In this document: piece after piece, positions 8,871 through 18,735 of the stretch
Layout of the letters: each line of letters begins with the position of its first letter
Numbering within the stretch: position 1 is the stretch's first letter
Source: an uncultured Pelagibacteraceae bacterium
Lineage (GTDB): Bacteria; Pseudomonadota; Alphaproteobacteria; Pelagibacterales; Pelagibacteraceae
Assembly (NCBI GenBank): GCA_902594915.1
Contig: CACJOA010000008.1
Coordinates: forward strand, 1-48,763
Length of the DNA stretch: 48,763 bases
Direction: 5' to 3'
Notes under the pieces: generated by a model
Databases searched by the model: none
Told to the model about the DNA's origin: nothing
What the model saw: the letters and a program-made list of their open reading frames with translations, nothing else
Made by a program: the position numbers and the translations under genes

Positions 8871-9758
8871 ATGATAGCTTTTAATAAATATTATAATAAA
8901 TTTAATTTATTATCCATTTCACTAGTAATTATTTCACTTTTTTTTTTAACATTTAAGGGTTTAAATTTTGGAATAGACTTTAAAGGAGGAACGCTTATTG
9001 AATTAAAATCAACTAATCAAAACATTAATGTTTCTTCGCTAAGAGATAATTTAAATCAGATGAATCTAGGTGATGTTTCAGTTAAAAATTTTGGTAATCA
9101 AACTGACTATTTGATCAAATTTGAGAACAGAAATGATAAAGATATAGTAGAAAAAATTAAAATAAACTTAGATAATTCTTTTGGAGATACCTTTAATTTT
9201 AGAAGAGTTGAAAATGTTGGTCCCAAAGTTAGTAAAGAATTACTAAGATCAGGAATTATTGCTATTTCTATTGCACTAATTTTAATGCTTATTTACATTT
9301 GGATAAGATTTGAATGGCAGTTCAGTTTAGGTGCCATATTGGCTCTCTTCCATGATGTGATCGTAACTTTAGGATTATTCTCACTTTTAGGATTGGAAAT
9401 AAATCTATCAATAGTTGCTGCAGTATTAACTATAGTTGGTTATTCCATGAACGACACTGTTGTCATATTTGACAGAGTCAGAGAAAATTTAAGGAAATTT
9501 TCAGATATAAAAATTTTTGAACTAACAAATATTTCAATTAACGAAACTTTATCCAGAACTCTGATTACATCTATTACAACTTTATTAGCATTATTATCTA
9601 TATTTTTATTTGGTGGAGAAATTTTAAAAGGTTTTTCTTTAGCTATGATTTTTGGAGTCGTGTTTGGAACTTATTCGTCAATTTATATTGCTAATACAGT
9701 TTTAGTGAGACTTAAAGTTTCTCAAAGAACAGTTTTGAGAGAGGATAAAGATAACTAG
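8871..9758 (+). CDS. secF: Protein translocase subunit SecF
   Basis: Partner of SecD. 295 aa with one N-terminal helix, the motif LNFGIDFKGGTLIELKS, a short periplasmic domain and a C-terminal five-helix bundle including VGYSMNDTVVIFDRVREN. It starts with no gap after the secD TAA. Its stop overlaps, tail to tail by 4 bases, the end of the minus-strand gene that follows, so there is no space for a dedicated terminator. Confidence 0.97.
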   Translation: MIAFNKYYNKFNLLSISLVIISLFFLTFKGLNFGIDFKGGTLIELKSTNQNINVSSLRDNLNQMNLGDVSVKNFGNQTDYLIKFENRNDKDIVEKIKINLDNSFGDTFNFRRVENVGPKVSKELLRSGIIAISIALILMLIYIWIRFEWQFSLGAILALFHDVIVTLGLFSLLGLEINLSIVAAVLTIVGYSMNDTVVIFDRVRENLRKFSDIKIFELTNISINETLSRTLITSITTLLALLSIFLFGGEILKGFSLAMIFGVVFGTYSSIYIANTVLVRLKVSQRTVLREDKDN

Positions 9759-10378
9759 TATAAATTTTGTGCAGCAATAATAGAAAAAATCATTGGCAAG
9801 GACAAAACTGTATTAATTCTTGAAAAAATCAATACTACTTTAGCTGAACGTGATTTAATTTCTAACTCACAATTTATTAATCCAAGAGCTTTTTTTTGAT
9901 TTGGCCAAATAATAAACCAAACATTGAAAGCCATTATTATTCCTAACCACATACCGATACCTATAGCAGTATGCTTGGGAATTTTAGAACTTATACTTAA
10001 AGTCAGAGCATCTTGTAAATAGCCATTTAAATTTGCTACTATTAAACCGGATAAAATTGTAAGAACTGCAGCCCATCTAAAGTAAAATAAAGCTGCTGGT
10101 GTTATTATTTTAATAATAGCTGGTTTATGTTCATCAGGTATTTTTTCTATGTTTGGAATTTGAACAAAATTAAAATACCATAGCAAACCAATCCACATAA
10201 TTGCAACTAAAGCATGAGTATACTTAGCGATACCACTCCAAAAAGATTTATCAAAACTAAAGCCACTATTAAGATAAAATAAAAAAAGAAATAAAAGTAT
10301 GGTTAAAGCTAAAGAGGTATGGACTGTTTTCGACAAAGATGACAAAAAATTGAATATATTCGTTTGAAAATTTTTCAT
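9755..10378 (-). CDS. PuuD/DUF989-like membrane protein (urate oxidase N-terminal-type domain), without cytochrome c domain
   Basis: A 207-aa protein with about five hydrophobic helices. The segment YTHALVAIMWIGLLWYFNFV (about 48-67) resembles the membrane domain of the urate hydroxylase PuuD family (Pfam Urate_ox_N, formerly DUF989). Other conserved features are the histidine near residue 135 (PKHTAIGIGMWLG) and the NVWFIIWPNQKK loop. Full PuuD proteins are roughly 400 aa and end in a cytochrome c domain with a CXXCH heme site. Here that domain is absent. The substrate is therefore uncertain, and urate oxidation should not be assumed. It lies downstream of uvrA on the same strand and has its own candidate promoter. 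Confidence 0.7.
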   Translation of the reverse strand: MKNFQTNIFNFLSSLSKTVHTSLALTILLFLFLFYLNSGFSFDKSFWSGIAKYTHALVAIMWIGLLWYFNFVQIPNIEKIPDEHKPAIIKIITPAALFYFRWAAVLTILSGLIVANLNGYLQDALTLSISSKIPKHTAIGIGMWLGIIMAFNVWFIIWPNQKKALGLINCELEIKSRSAKVVLIFSRINTVLSLPMIFSIIAAQNLY

Positions 10379-10387
10379 TATAAGAAA

Positions 10388-10416
10388 ATTATACTCTAAT
10401 TTTATTAATATTTAAC
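10388..10416 (-). promoter_or_regulatory. Candidate promoter of the PuuD-like gene
   Basis: On the minus strand a perfect TATAAT (plus coordinates 10388-10393) is preceded at 17 bases by a weak GTTAAA (10411-10416). Transcription would start about 3 bases before the ATG at 10378, so the mRNA would be nearly leaderless. Confidence 0.35.
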
Positions 10417-10424
10417 TTATTTAT

Positions 10425-13280
10425 TTAATTAAGAAGTGGCTTTAAAAATTTTCCAGTGTAACTATCATTAATTTTGCATATTTCCTCTGGTTTACCTTCA
10501 GCAATAATTTTTCCACCTTTTATGCCTCCTTCAGGTCCCATATCTACAATATAATCGGCTGTTTTAATAACATCTAGATTATGTTCAATTACAACGACTG
10601 TATTTCCTAAAGAAACAAAAGTATGAAGGATTTCAAGTAATTTTTTAATGTCGTGCTGGTGTAGACCTGTAGTGGGCTCATCAAGAATATACATTGTTCT
10701 ACCAGTTGATCTTTTTGACAATTCTTTTGCTAATTTTATTCTTTGAGCTTCACCACCAGAAAGAGTTGTAGCTTGTTGACCAATCTTAATATATCCAAGC
10801 CCAACTTTTTTTAATGTAAGCAATTTTGTTCTTATATTTGAGATATTTTCAAAATAATCACAACCTTCATCAACAGTCATGTTTAGAACGTCTGCTATAC
10901 TTTTTCCTTTAAATTTTATTTCTAATGTTTCTCTATTATATCTTGTTCCCTTACATTCATCACACTGTATATAAACATCTGGAAGAAAATGCATTTCATA
11001 AGTAATTACTCCATCACCCTCGCAAGCTTCACATCTTCCACCCCTTACATTAAAAGAAAACCTTCCTGGTTTATAACCTCTAGTCTTTGACTCTGGTAAA
11101 TTTGTAAACCAGTCTCTAATTGGTCCAAAAGCTCCAGTGTAAGTAGCTGGATTTGATCGAGGCGTTCTACCTATTGGGGATTGATCAATATCAATTATTT
11201 TGTCAATTAGCTCGGTTCCTTTAAATCCTTTAAAAGGTTTTGGAATTTTTCTAGATTTATTATTATTCAAAGTGAGGTTAAGAGCATTATAAAGAGTTTG
11301 GAGTACGAGTGTAGATTTTCCACTTCCAGAAACACCAGTTACACATGTTAGACTACCTAAGGGTATTTTTAAATTTACATTATTTAGGTTATTTCCAGTA
11401 GCTCCTGTAATTTCTAAAAATCTTCCATTTTTTGCTAATCTTCTTTTAGTTGGAATATTAATTTTTAACTTATTTGATAAATATTTACCTGTAATACTAT
11501 TTTGATTTTGACTTATCTCTTCGAATGTACCTTGAGCTACAATATTTCCTCCATTATTTCCAGCCTCTGGTCCAAGATCTATAATATGATCTGCATTTTC
11601 CATTGTTTCTATGTCATGTTCTACCACAATGACTGTGTTACCTAAATCTCTCAATCTTTTTAATGCATTAATAAGTTTAACATTGTCTTTTTGGTGCAGA
11701 CCTATAGACGGTTCGTCAAGAACATATAAGACACCAGTTAAGCCAGACCCAATTTGAGATGCTAATCTTATTCTCTGAGCTTCGCCTCCAGATAAAGTTC
11801 CAGATTCTCTTGATAAAGTTAGATAATCAAGTCCAACATTTAATAAAAAGTTTAATCTTTCATTTATTTCTTTTAAAATGTGTTCGGCAATTTTGAATTG
11901 TCTTTTATCTAAATTTTTTTCCAACTCAGAAAACCATTCAGCTGCATCAGATATAGATTTTTCTGTTACTTCACTTATATTCAATTCATTAATTTTTACG
12001 CAAAGAGCCTCATCTTTTAATCTATGACCTTTGCATCTTTCACATTTTGTATCAGACTGGTATTGAGCTATTTCCTCTCTTTTCCAATCACTATCAGTTT
12101 CTAGATATCTTCTCTCAAGGTTATTTATTACACCTTCAAAAGTTTTCTTGTGAGAATATTTTTCATATCCATCGTCATATAAAAATTTTATCTCCTCATC
12201 ATCTGAACCATAAAGAATTATATCTTTAATTTTTTTCGATAGTTTTGCCCATTTTTCATTTAATGAAAAACTATAATGTTTTGCTAGTGAAGATAAAGTT
12301 TGCGCATAATACAATGTTGATGTTTTTGCCCATGGTTCTATAGCTCCATCTGATATACTTTTCTTTTCGTTTGGAATAACTAATTTAGGATCTACATTTA
12401 ATTTAATTCCTATACCTTCACATTCTTCACATGCACCGAAAGGGCTATTAAAAGAAAATAACCTAGGCTCAATTTCCTCGATTGTAAAACCACTTTCTGG
12501 ACATGCAAATTTTGTAGAAAATATTAATCTTTCTAATTTTCTAAATTTTTTTGGTAAAGTTTCATCTTCATATTCAACAAAAAGTAAACCATTAGCTAAA
12601 TTAATGGATGTCTCAATACTTTCAGCTAATCTATTACCTAATGATGAGTTTATTACAATTCTATCAACTAAAATATAGATGTCATGTTTAATTTTTTTAT
12701 TTAATTCTGGTATTTTTTCTATGTCATACAATATTTCATCAATTTTAATTTTTCTAAAACCTCTTTTTTTATAACTAAGAATTTCTTTTTTATATTCTCC
12801 CTTTCGACCCCTTACAACTGGAGCATAAAGGTAAATAGTCGATTTTTTTGGCAATTGTTTTATTTTGTCTACTATTTGAGTAATAGTTTGTGACTGTATC
12901 GGCTTACCAGTAAAAGGGGAGTAGGGAATGCCTGCTCTGGCAAATAGGACCCTCATATAATCATATATTTCAGTTACAGTTGCAACTGTCGATCTTGGGT
13001 TCTTAGATGTATTTTTTTGTTCAATAGATATCGCTGGACTTAACCCTTCAATAAGATCTACATTAGGTTTTTTCATTTTATCTAAAAATTGTCTCGCATA
13101 TGCAGATAAACTTTCAACATATCTTCTTTGACCTTCAGCATAAACAGTATCAAAAGCTAAAGAAGATTTTCCTGATCCAGATAGTCCAGTAATTACTACA
13201 AATTTATCCTTAGGAATTTCTAAAGAAATATTCTTCAAATTATGTTCTTTAGCTCCCTTAATAACTATCTTTTTAATCAT
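10425..13280 (-). CDS. uvrA: UvrABC system protein A
   Basis: Damage-recognition ATPase of nucleotide excision repair. 951 aa, full length. Two ABC modules are visible: Walker [13 protein letters not shown] near residue 33 and [13 protein letters not shown] near residue 645, each with an LSGGEAQRI signature (the first as [15 protein letters not shown]). The C-terminal zinc module is complete, with CEACEGDG and [10 protein letters not shown]. In the first zinc module the leading pair reads CPES instead of CxxC, so one zinc ligand is replaced, while CEECEG at the other end is kept. It is divergent from ssb, the classical arrangement. Confidence 0.98.
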   Translation of the reverse strand: MIKKIVIKGAKEHNLKNISLEIPKDKFVVITGLSGSGKSSLAFDTVYAEGQRRYVESLSAYARQFLDKMKKPNVDLIEGLSPAISIEQKNTSKNPRSTVATVTEIYDYMRVLFARAGIPYSPFTGKPIQSQTITQIVDKIKQLPKKSTIYLYAPVVRGRKGEYKKEILSYKKRGFRKIKIDEILYDIEKIPELNKKIKHDIYILVDRIVINSSLGNRLAESIETSINLANGLLFVEYEDETLPKKFRKLERLIFSTKFACPESGFTIEEIEPRLFSFNSPFGACEECEGIGIKLNVDPKLVIPNEKKSISDGAIEPWAKTSTLYYAQTLSSLAKHYSFSLNEKWAKLSKKIKDIILYGSDDEEIKFLYDDGYEKYSHKKTFEGVINNLERRYLETDSDWKREEIAQYQSDTKCERCKGHRLKDEALCVKINELNISEVTEKSISDAAEWFSELEKNLDKRQFKIAEHILKEINERLNFLLNVGLDYLTLSRESGTLSGGEAQRIRLASQIGSGLTGVLYVLDEPSIGLHQKDNVKLINALKRLRDLGNTVIVVEHDIETMENADHIIDLGPEAGNNGGNIVAQGTFEEISQNQNSITGKYLSNKLKINIPTKRRLAKNGRFLEITGATGNNLNNVNLKIPLGSLTCVTGVSGSGKSTLVLQTLYNALNLTLNNNKSRKIPKPFKGFKGTELIDKIIDIDQSPIGRTPRSNPATYTGAFGPIRDWFTNLPESKTRGYKPGRFSFNVRGGRCEACEGDGVITYEMHFLPDVYIQCDECKGTRYNRETLEIKFKGKSIADVLNMTVDEGCDYFENISNIRTKLLTLKKVGLGYIKIGQQATTLSGGEAQRIKLAKELSKRSTGRTMYILDEPTTGLHQHDIKKLLEILHTFVSLGNTVVVIEHNLDVIKTADYIVDMGPEGGIKGGKIIAEGKPEEICKINDSYTGKFLKPLLN

Positions 13281-13327
13281 AATTTTTGTTGCTTTAAATT
13301 AATAAAATTAATATTCAGAGTAAATTG

Positions 13328-13336
13328 TGATATAAA
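13328..13336 (+). promoter_or_regulatory. Extended -10 promoter candidate for ssb
   Basis: TGATATAAA forms an extended -10 element (TG-n-TATAAA). No good -35 is seen, which fits extended -10 promoters. Transcription would begin about 28 bases before the ssb ATG. The 90-base uvrA-ssb divergent region shows no GTTC-N7-GTTC alphaproteobacterial LexA box. Confidence 0.4.
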
Positions 13337-13370
13337 TCTATTTAATAAATTTAACAAATATTAAAATATT

Positions 13371-13817
13371 ATGGCTGGATCTTTAAATAAAGTACTTTTA
13401 ATTGGTCGTTTGGGCGCAGACCCAGAAATCAAACAAATGGTTAATGGTAAAAGTGTTGCTAGATTAAGTCTTGCAACAAGTCAGTCTTGGAAAGATAAAA
13501 ATTCTGGTGAAAAAAAAGAAAAAACTGAATGGCACCGTATAGTTGTATTTAATGAGGGTCTAGTTAACGTAGTTCAACAATATCTTAAGAAGGGTGCGCA
13601 AATTTACGTTGAGGGTCAACTTTCAACAAGAAAATGGAAAGATGAACAAACTGGGCAAGATAAATACTCAACAGAAATTGTTATTCAAGGATACAATTCT
13701 TCACTTACTATGTTAGGGAGCAGTAATTCAGGTGGCATATCTAACAATAATCAATCTTCTAATAATGAAGAAATATCACAAGTTTCAAATGAAATGGATG
13801 ATGATATTCCATTTTAA
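13371..13817 (+). CDS. ssb: Single-stranded DNA-binding protein
   Basis: Tetrameric OB-fold protein that coats single-stranded DNA during replication and repair. 148 aa. The OB fold occupies about 1-110, with the opening [18 protein letters not shown] and the [11 protein letters not shown] segment. An Asn/Ser-rich linker follows, ending in the acidic tip DDDIPF that recruits partner proteins. It is divergent from uvrA and five bases before gyrA. Confidence 0.98.
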   Translation: MAGSLNKVLLIGRLGADPEIKQMVNGKSVARLSLATSQSWKDKNSGEKKEKTEWHRIVVFNEGLVNVVQQYLKKGAQIYVEGQLSTRKWKDEQTGQDKYSTEIVIQGYNSSLTMLGSSNSGGISNNNQSSNNEEISQVSNEMDDDIPF

Positions 13818-13822
13818 TAATT

Positions 13823-16402
13823 ATGCAAAAAACAGAAATTCCTGAAGATAAAAATATAAAATTAATATCAATGCATGATGAGATGAGTTCGTCTTATCTT
13901 TCTTATGCTATGAGTGTTATTGTAAGTCGTGCATTGCCAGATATTAGAGATGGTTTAAAACCTGTACATCGAAGGATTTTATATGCAATGTATAAAGGTG
14001 GTTATGATTGGTCTAAACAATTTAGAAAGTCAGCTAGAATTGTTGGTGATGTAATTGGTAAATATCATCCTCATGGAGACCAATCAGTTTATGATGCTCT
14101 TGTTCGAATGGTTCAAGATTTTTCAATGAGTCTACCATTAATTGATGGTCAAGGAAATTTCGGCTCTATAGACGGTGACCCTGCGGCAGCTATGAGATAC
14201 ACAGAAACAAGATTATCAAGAGTTTCTCAGTTTTTGATTGATGACATAGAAAAAAACACAATTTCATTCAAAAGTAATTATGATGAGACTGAAAAAGAGC
14301 CACAAGTATTGCCTGCTCAATTTCCAAACTTACTTGTTAATGGAGCAGGAGGAATTGCCGTAGGTATGGCAACAAGTATTCCTCCACATAATCTAGGTGA
14401 GGTAATTGATGGGACCTTGGCATTAATTGAAAATAAAGATATTAAGATAAAAGATTTAATGAAACATATACCTGGTCCAGATTTTCCAACTGGTGGAGTT
14501 ATAATAGGTAAAGATATTATTAAGCAAGGTTATAATAAAGGTAGAGGTTCTTTCAAGATAAGGGGAGAAATATCTATTGAAAGTTTAAAAAATGGAAGAG
14601 AGAGACTTGTTATTACATCCATACCTTATCAAGTTAATAAATCGGTATTAAATGAAAGAATAGCCCAACTTGTAAGAGAAAAAAAAATCGAGGGAATAAG
14701 AGACATAAGAGACGAGTCTAATAGAGAGGGAATTAGAGTCTCAATTGATTTACGTAATGGAGTAGAGCCAGAAACTGTAAAAAGGCAATTATATAAAAAT
14801 ACTCAAATAGAAAGTTCATTTGGTTTTAATACACTTGCGATAGTAGAAGGAAAACCTCAAACTTGTAATTTAAAAGAGTTTTTATCAAATTTCTTAATTT
14901 TTAGAGAAGATGTTGTAATAAAAAAAACAAAATTTGATTTACAAAAAGCAGAAGAACGTGCCCATATATTAATTGGTTTAATAGTGTCTGTTGAAAATCT
15001 TGATAAGATAATCAAAATTATAAGAAATTCTAAAACACCAGATGATGCAAGAAAAATAATTTTAAAAACCAGTTGGAAAATTAAAAAATCACAAAAAATA
15101 ATTTATTTAGTTGATAAAAAAAAATATAAAGGGTCTTATTCGTTTTCTGAAGCACAAGTTTCAGCAATATTAGATTTAAGACTTCAAAAATTGACAGCTT
15201 TAGGAATAAATGAAATTGAAATTGAAATTAAAAAATTAATAGAATTAATTTTAAAGTATAAAAAGATTATATCATCGAAAAAAGAACTCCAAAGAGTTAT
15301 AAGTGATGAACTAAAAATTATAAAAGAAAAATATTCTTCACCAAGAAGAACAAAGATAATTGATGCTGTACTCAATTATGATATAGAAGAGACTATCCAA
15401 AAACAATCAGTTCTAATTACAGTAACTCTTCAAGGATATATTAAAAGAGGATCTTTAAGTAATGTAAAAACACAAAAAAGAGGAGGAAAAGGCAAAACAG
15501 GTATTACTACAAGAAATGAGGACTCTGTTGTTCAAACTCTATCTGTAAATACTCATACATCGGTTTTATTTTTCTCAACAGAGGGCTTAGTGTATAGAGT
15601 TAAAGCGTGGAAAATACCTGAAGGGTCATCAGCATCAAAAGGTAAATCTTTATTTAATATTTTACCTTTAAAAAATCATCAATCAATAAGCTCAATTATG
15701 CCATTTCCTGATAGCGAAACTGAGGTAAAAAATTATCATATTGTATTTGCTACGGCTAAGGGAAAAATTAGAAAAAATAGTTTAGAAGACTTTTCATCTA
15801 TCAATTCAGCTGGAAAAATAGCGATGAAATTAGATACTAATGATAAAATTGTCGGTGTTAAAATATGCAGAGATAATCAGGACATTATGCTGAGCACTAA
15901 ATTAGGTAAGTGTATTAGATTTGAGTCAAAAAAACTAAGAGTTTTTAAAGGTAGATCATCAAAAGGTATTAAAGGTATAGTTTTAGCACCTGCGGATGAA
16001 ATAGTTTCTCTATCAATCATAGATAATGATAAAAATTTAAAAAACGGTAAAAAAACTATTGATAAAACCTCTGAGTTAAAAGCTAAAGAAAAATTCATTT
16101 TATCTATAACGGAAAATGGTTTTGGAAAAAAAACTTTACATACAGATTACAGAGTAACTAATCGGGGAGGAAAAGGAATAATAGGAATTATAAACTCACC
16201 AAGAAATGGAAATATATCATCTTCATTTCCTGTTTTTAATGGTGACGAAATTTTGATTTCAACAAATAAAGGAAGAGTTATACGAGTCGCAGTAAAAGAA
16301 ATTAGAACAGCTGGCAGAAATACACAAGGGGTAAGAATTATAAAATTAACAGGAGAAGAAAAAGTTGTTTCTGCTGATAAAATTGATGATAATTTAGTTT
16401 AA
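13823..16402 (+). CDS. gyrA: DNA gyrase subunit A
   Basis: Breakage-reunion subunit of gyrase, which introduces negative supercoils. 859 aa. The catalytic tyrosine is Y126 in [10 protein letters not shown]. The C-terminal beta-pinwheel contains the GyrA box QKRGGKG near residue 550, which separates it from ParC. In the quinolone-binding helix the sequence is [10 protein letters not shown], so the residue equivalent to E. coli Ser83 is Gln87, while the aspartate equivalent to Asp87 is kept. Its stop shares a base with the coaD start. Confidence 0.97.
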   Translation: MQKTEIPEDKNIKLISMHDEMSSSYLSYAMSVIVSRALPDIRDGLKPVHRRILYAMYKGGYDWSKQFRKSARIVGDVIGKYHPHGDQSVYDALVRMVQDFSMSLPLIDGQGNFGSIDGDPAAAMRYTETRLSRVSQFLIDDIEKNTISFKSNYDETEKEPQVLPAQFPNLLVNGAGGIAVGMATSIPPHNLGEVIDGTLALIENKDIKIKDLMKHIPGPDFPTGGVIIGKDIIKQGYNKGRGSFKIRGEISIESLKNGRERLVITSIPYQVNKSVLNERIAQLVREKKIEGIRDIRDESNREGIRVSIDLRNGVEPETVKRQLYKNTQIESSFGFNTLAIVEGKPQTCNLKEFLSNFLIFREDVVIKKTKFDLQKAEERAHILIGLIVSVENLDKIIKIIRNSKTPDDARKIILKTSWKIKKSQKIIYLVDKKKYKGSYSFSEAQVSAILDLRLQKLTALGINEIEIEIKKLIELILKYKKIISSKKELQRVISDELKIIKEKYSSPRRTKIIDAVLNYDIEETIQKQSVLITVTLQGYIKRGSLSNVKTQKRGGKGKTGITTRNEDSVVQTLSVNTHTSVLFFSTEGLVYRVKAWKIPEGSSASKGKSLFNILPLKNHQSISSIMPFPDSETEVKNYHIVFATAKGKIRKNSLEDFSSINSAGKIAMKLDTNDKIVGVKICRDNQDIMLSTKLGKCIRFESKKLRVFKGRSSKGIKGIVLAPADEIVSLSIIDNDKNLKNGKKTIDKTSELKAKEKFILSITENGFGKKTLHTDYRVTNRGGKGIIGIINSPRNGNISSSFPVFNGDEILISTNKGRVIRVAVKEIRTAGRNTQGVRIIKLTGEEKVVSADKIDDNLV

Positions 16403-16896
16403 TGATAAAAGTAGCTATTTATCCTGGAACATTCGATCCAATTACATTCGGCCATATTGATGTAATTAAAAAAGGTTTAAAAATATTTGATAAAATTGTA
16501 GTAGCTGTTTCAGATGTTGATAATAAAAATTATTTATTTGATTCTGATGAACGAAAAGAAATAGTTAGACGGGCATTATTTAAAGACCTTAAACTAAATA
16601 AAAAGATGATTTCAGTAATTTCTTTTACATCTTTAACTACTGATTTATGTAGAAAATATAAATCAAATATAATTCTTAGAGGCTTAAGAGCAGTCTCAGA
16701 CTTCGAGTATGAGTTCCAATTAGCTGGAATGAATAGAAAATTGAGTAATAACATAGAGACATTGTTTCTTATGTCTGATGTTGAAAATCAAATTATTTCA
16801 TCTAAATTTGTCAAAGAAATAATTAAATTAAAGGGTGATATAAAAAAATTTACTACAAAAAGTACTATTGAGTTTTTAAAAAAGAAATATGAGTAA
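16402..16896 (+). CDS. coaD: Phosphopantetheine adenylyltransferase
   Basis: Penultimate enzyme of coenzyme A synthesis, transferring AMP from ATP to 4'-phosphopantetheine. 164 aa, standard. The nucleotidyltransferase motif GTFDPITFGH lies at about 9-18, RGLRAVSDFEYEFQLAGMNR at about 93-112, and the ISSKFVKEI motif near residue 132. The start codon overlaps the gyrA stop by one base (TAATG), so the two are coupled. It overlaps the cyclophilin gene by 8 bases. Confidence 0.97.
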   Translation: MIKVAIYPGTFDPITFGHIDVIKKGLKIFDKIVVAVSDVDNKNYLFDSDERKEIVRRALFKDLKLNKKMISVISFTSLTTDLCRKYKSNIILRGLRAVSDFEYEFQLAGMNRKLSNNIETLFLMSDVENQIISSKFVKEIIKLKGDIKKFTTKSTIEFLKKKYE

Positions 16897-17449
16897 ATTA
16901 TTTATTAAAGTATTAGTAATTTTTATTTTTATTATTAATCAATCACTGTCAGAGGAGAATATTATGATTTTAAAACTTAAAGATGGAGACGTAAAAATCG
17001 AGTTATTTGAAGATGTTGCGCCAAATCATGTTAAAAGAATAAAAGAGTTAGCTAACACGGGAAAGTATAATAACGTAGTATTTCATAGAGTCATAGATGG
17101 ATTTATGGCTCAAACAGGTGATGTTAAATTTGGAAATTCAGAGTCAACTTCATTTGATTTGAGAAAAGCTGGCATGGGAGGATCTGAATTACCAGATTTA
17201 GTTCAAGAATTTAATAGTCTTCCACATGATCGGGGAACTTTATCAATGGCCCGTTCTTCAGACCCCAACAGTGCTAATAGTCAATTTTTTATATGTTTTA
17301 AACCTGCTCCATTTTTAGATAGACAGTATACAGTATTTGGAAAGGTTGTTGAGGGTATGGAATTTGTTGATAAAATAAAAAGAGGTGATGAAAATAATAA
17401 CGGTGCTGTTTCTGAACCTGATAAAATTTTAAGTTTCAAATCTTTATAG
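16889..17449 (+). CDS. ppiA: Periplasmic cyclophilin-type peptidyl-prolyl cis-trans isomerase
   Basis: Accelerates proline isomerisation during folding. 186 aa. Residues 1-21 form a hydrophobic signal peptide, so the protein is probably periplasmic. The cyclophilin core includes VVFHRVIDGFMAQTGD, GTLSMARSSDPNSANSQFFI and FGKVVEGM. In many alphaproteobacteria this slot is followed by queA and then tgt. Here tgt follows after 7 bases and queA is missing. The symbol follows the periplasmic form and is tentative. Confidence 0.92.
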   Translation: MSKLFIKVLVIFIFIINQSLSEENIMILKLKDGDVKIELFEDVAPNHVKRIKELANTGKYNNVVFHRVIDGFMAQTGDVKFGNSESTSFDLRKAGMGGSELPDLVQEFNSLPHDRGTLSMARSSDPNSANSQFFICFKPAPFLDRQYTVFGKVVEGMEFVDKIKRGDENNNGAVSEPDKILSFKSL

Positions 17450-17456
17450 ATTTAGG

Positions 17457-18569
17457 ATGGCATATAAAAAATTTGCCTTTAAAGTATTAAACAAAAATGA
17501 TTTTGCAAGATGTGGATTAATAGAGACTCATAGAGGCAATATTCAAACACCAGCTTTCATGCCAGTGGGTACACAAGCAACTGTTAAAGCTTGTACAATT
17601 GAAGATATCAAAAAAACAGGTTCAGAAATAATTTTAAGTAATACTTATCATCTTATGATTAGACCTGGCGTCGAACGAATTAAGAGAGTAGGTGGACTAC
17701 ATAAATTTATGAATTGCGATTTACCAATATTAACTGACTCAGGTGGGTTTCAAGTAATGTCACTTTCTAAGTTAAATAAAATTGATCGTGAAAAAGGAGC
17801 AATATTTAACTCACACGTTGATGGAAGAAAATTTTGTCTTAGTCCGGAGGAAAGTATAAGGATACAACTTGGTCTTAATTCTGATATAGTTATGATAATG
17901 GATGAGTGTCCAAAAAAAAGTAATGATTATGAATTAATTAAAAATTCTATGAAATTATCGTTATATTGGGCAGAGCGATCCAAGAAAGCTTTTGGCCATA
18001 TACCTCATAAAGCCCTTTTTGGTATTGTTCAGGGTGGTTTATTTAAAGATCTTAGAGTCGAGTCATTAAAAAGATTATTAGAATTAGAATTTGATGGTTA
18101 CGCTATTGGTGGTCTAGCAGTTGGTGAAACTCAAAAAGAGATGTTTTTTGTTTTGGACAACCTTAAAGATAAACTTCCTGAAGACAAACCACATTATTTG
18201 ATGGGTGTTGGAACCCCATCAGATATATTGGGAGCAGTTAAAAGAGGTATAGATATGTTTGATTGTGTTTTACCCACTCGATCTGGTAGAACTGGTTTAG
18301 CATTTACTTGGGAAGGCCGTATTAATTTAAAGAACAATAAATATCAAAATGACGACTCTCCTCTTGATAAAAAGTGTACTAATCTCAATTTAAGTAAGTA
18401 TTCTAAGAATTATTTAAATCACTTATTCAATACAAATGAAATTTTAGGATCTATGATTTTGACTCTACACAATATAAATTTTTATCAAGAATTAATGGCC
18501 TTAATAAGAAAAAATATCAAAAATGGAACATTTAATAATTTTTGTGAAAAATACATAAATAAGTTGTAA
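17457..18569 (+). CDS. tgt: Queuine/preQ1 tRNA-ribosyltransferase with degenerate zinc site
   Basis: Exchanges guanine for preQ1 at the wobble base of GUN anticodons. 370 aa, normal length. The substrate motif LTDSGGFQVMSL (about 96-107), the GGLAVGE loop (about 219-225) and FDCVLPTRSGRTG (about 267-279) are intact. The zinc site normally reads CxCxxC followed by a histidine about 26 residues later. Here it reads CTNLNL, so only the first cysteine and the histidine (LTLHN) remain. Either zinc is not bound or the fold is stabilised otherwise. The absence of queA next to tgt adds to the question of whether the queuosine pathway is active. Confidence 0.93.
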   Translation: MAYKKFAFKVLNKNDFARCGLIETHRGNIQTPAFMPVGTQATVKACTIEDIKKTGSEIILSNTYHLMIRPGVERIKRVGGLHKFMNCDLPILTDSGGFQVMSLSKLNKIDREKGAIFNSHVDGRKFCLSPEESIRIQLGLNSDIVMIMDECPKKSNDYELIKNSMKLSLYWAERSKKAFGHIPHKALFGIVQGGLFKDLRVESLKRLLELEFDGYAIGGLAVGETQKEMFFVLDNLKDKLPEDKPHYLMGVGTPSDILGAVKRGIDMFDCVLPTRSGRTGLAFTWEGRINLKNNKYQNDDSPLDKKCTNLNLSKYSKNYLNHLFNTNEILGSMILTLHNINFYQELMALIRKNIKNGTFNNFCEKYINKL

Positions 18570-18600
18570 GAACGAAACTATTTGTCTCAAAAATACCTAT

Positions 18601-18628
18601 TTGAATTATTTAGATAATTATGTATACA
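18601..18628 (+). promoter_or_regulatory. Candidate promoter of tRNA-Lys
   Basis: TTGAAT at 18601-18606 and TATACA at 18623-18628 are spaced by 16 bases, placing the start about 17 bases before the tRNA. Confidence 0.35.
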
Positions 18629-18651
18629 CATCTTGTTTGTTTAATATTTTT

Positions 18652-18727
<76 letters not shown>

Positions 18728-18735
18728 TTAGCATT

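Noticed and set aside
13281-13370. LexA box between uvrA and ssb.
   Set aside because: No GTTC-N7-GTTC or close variant was found.
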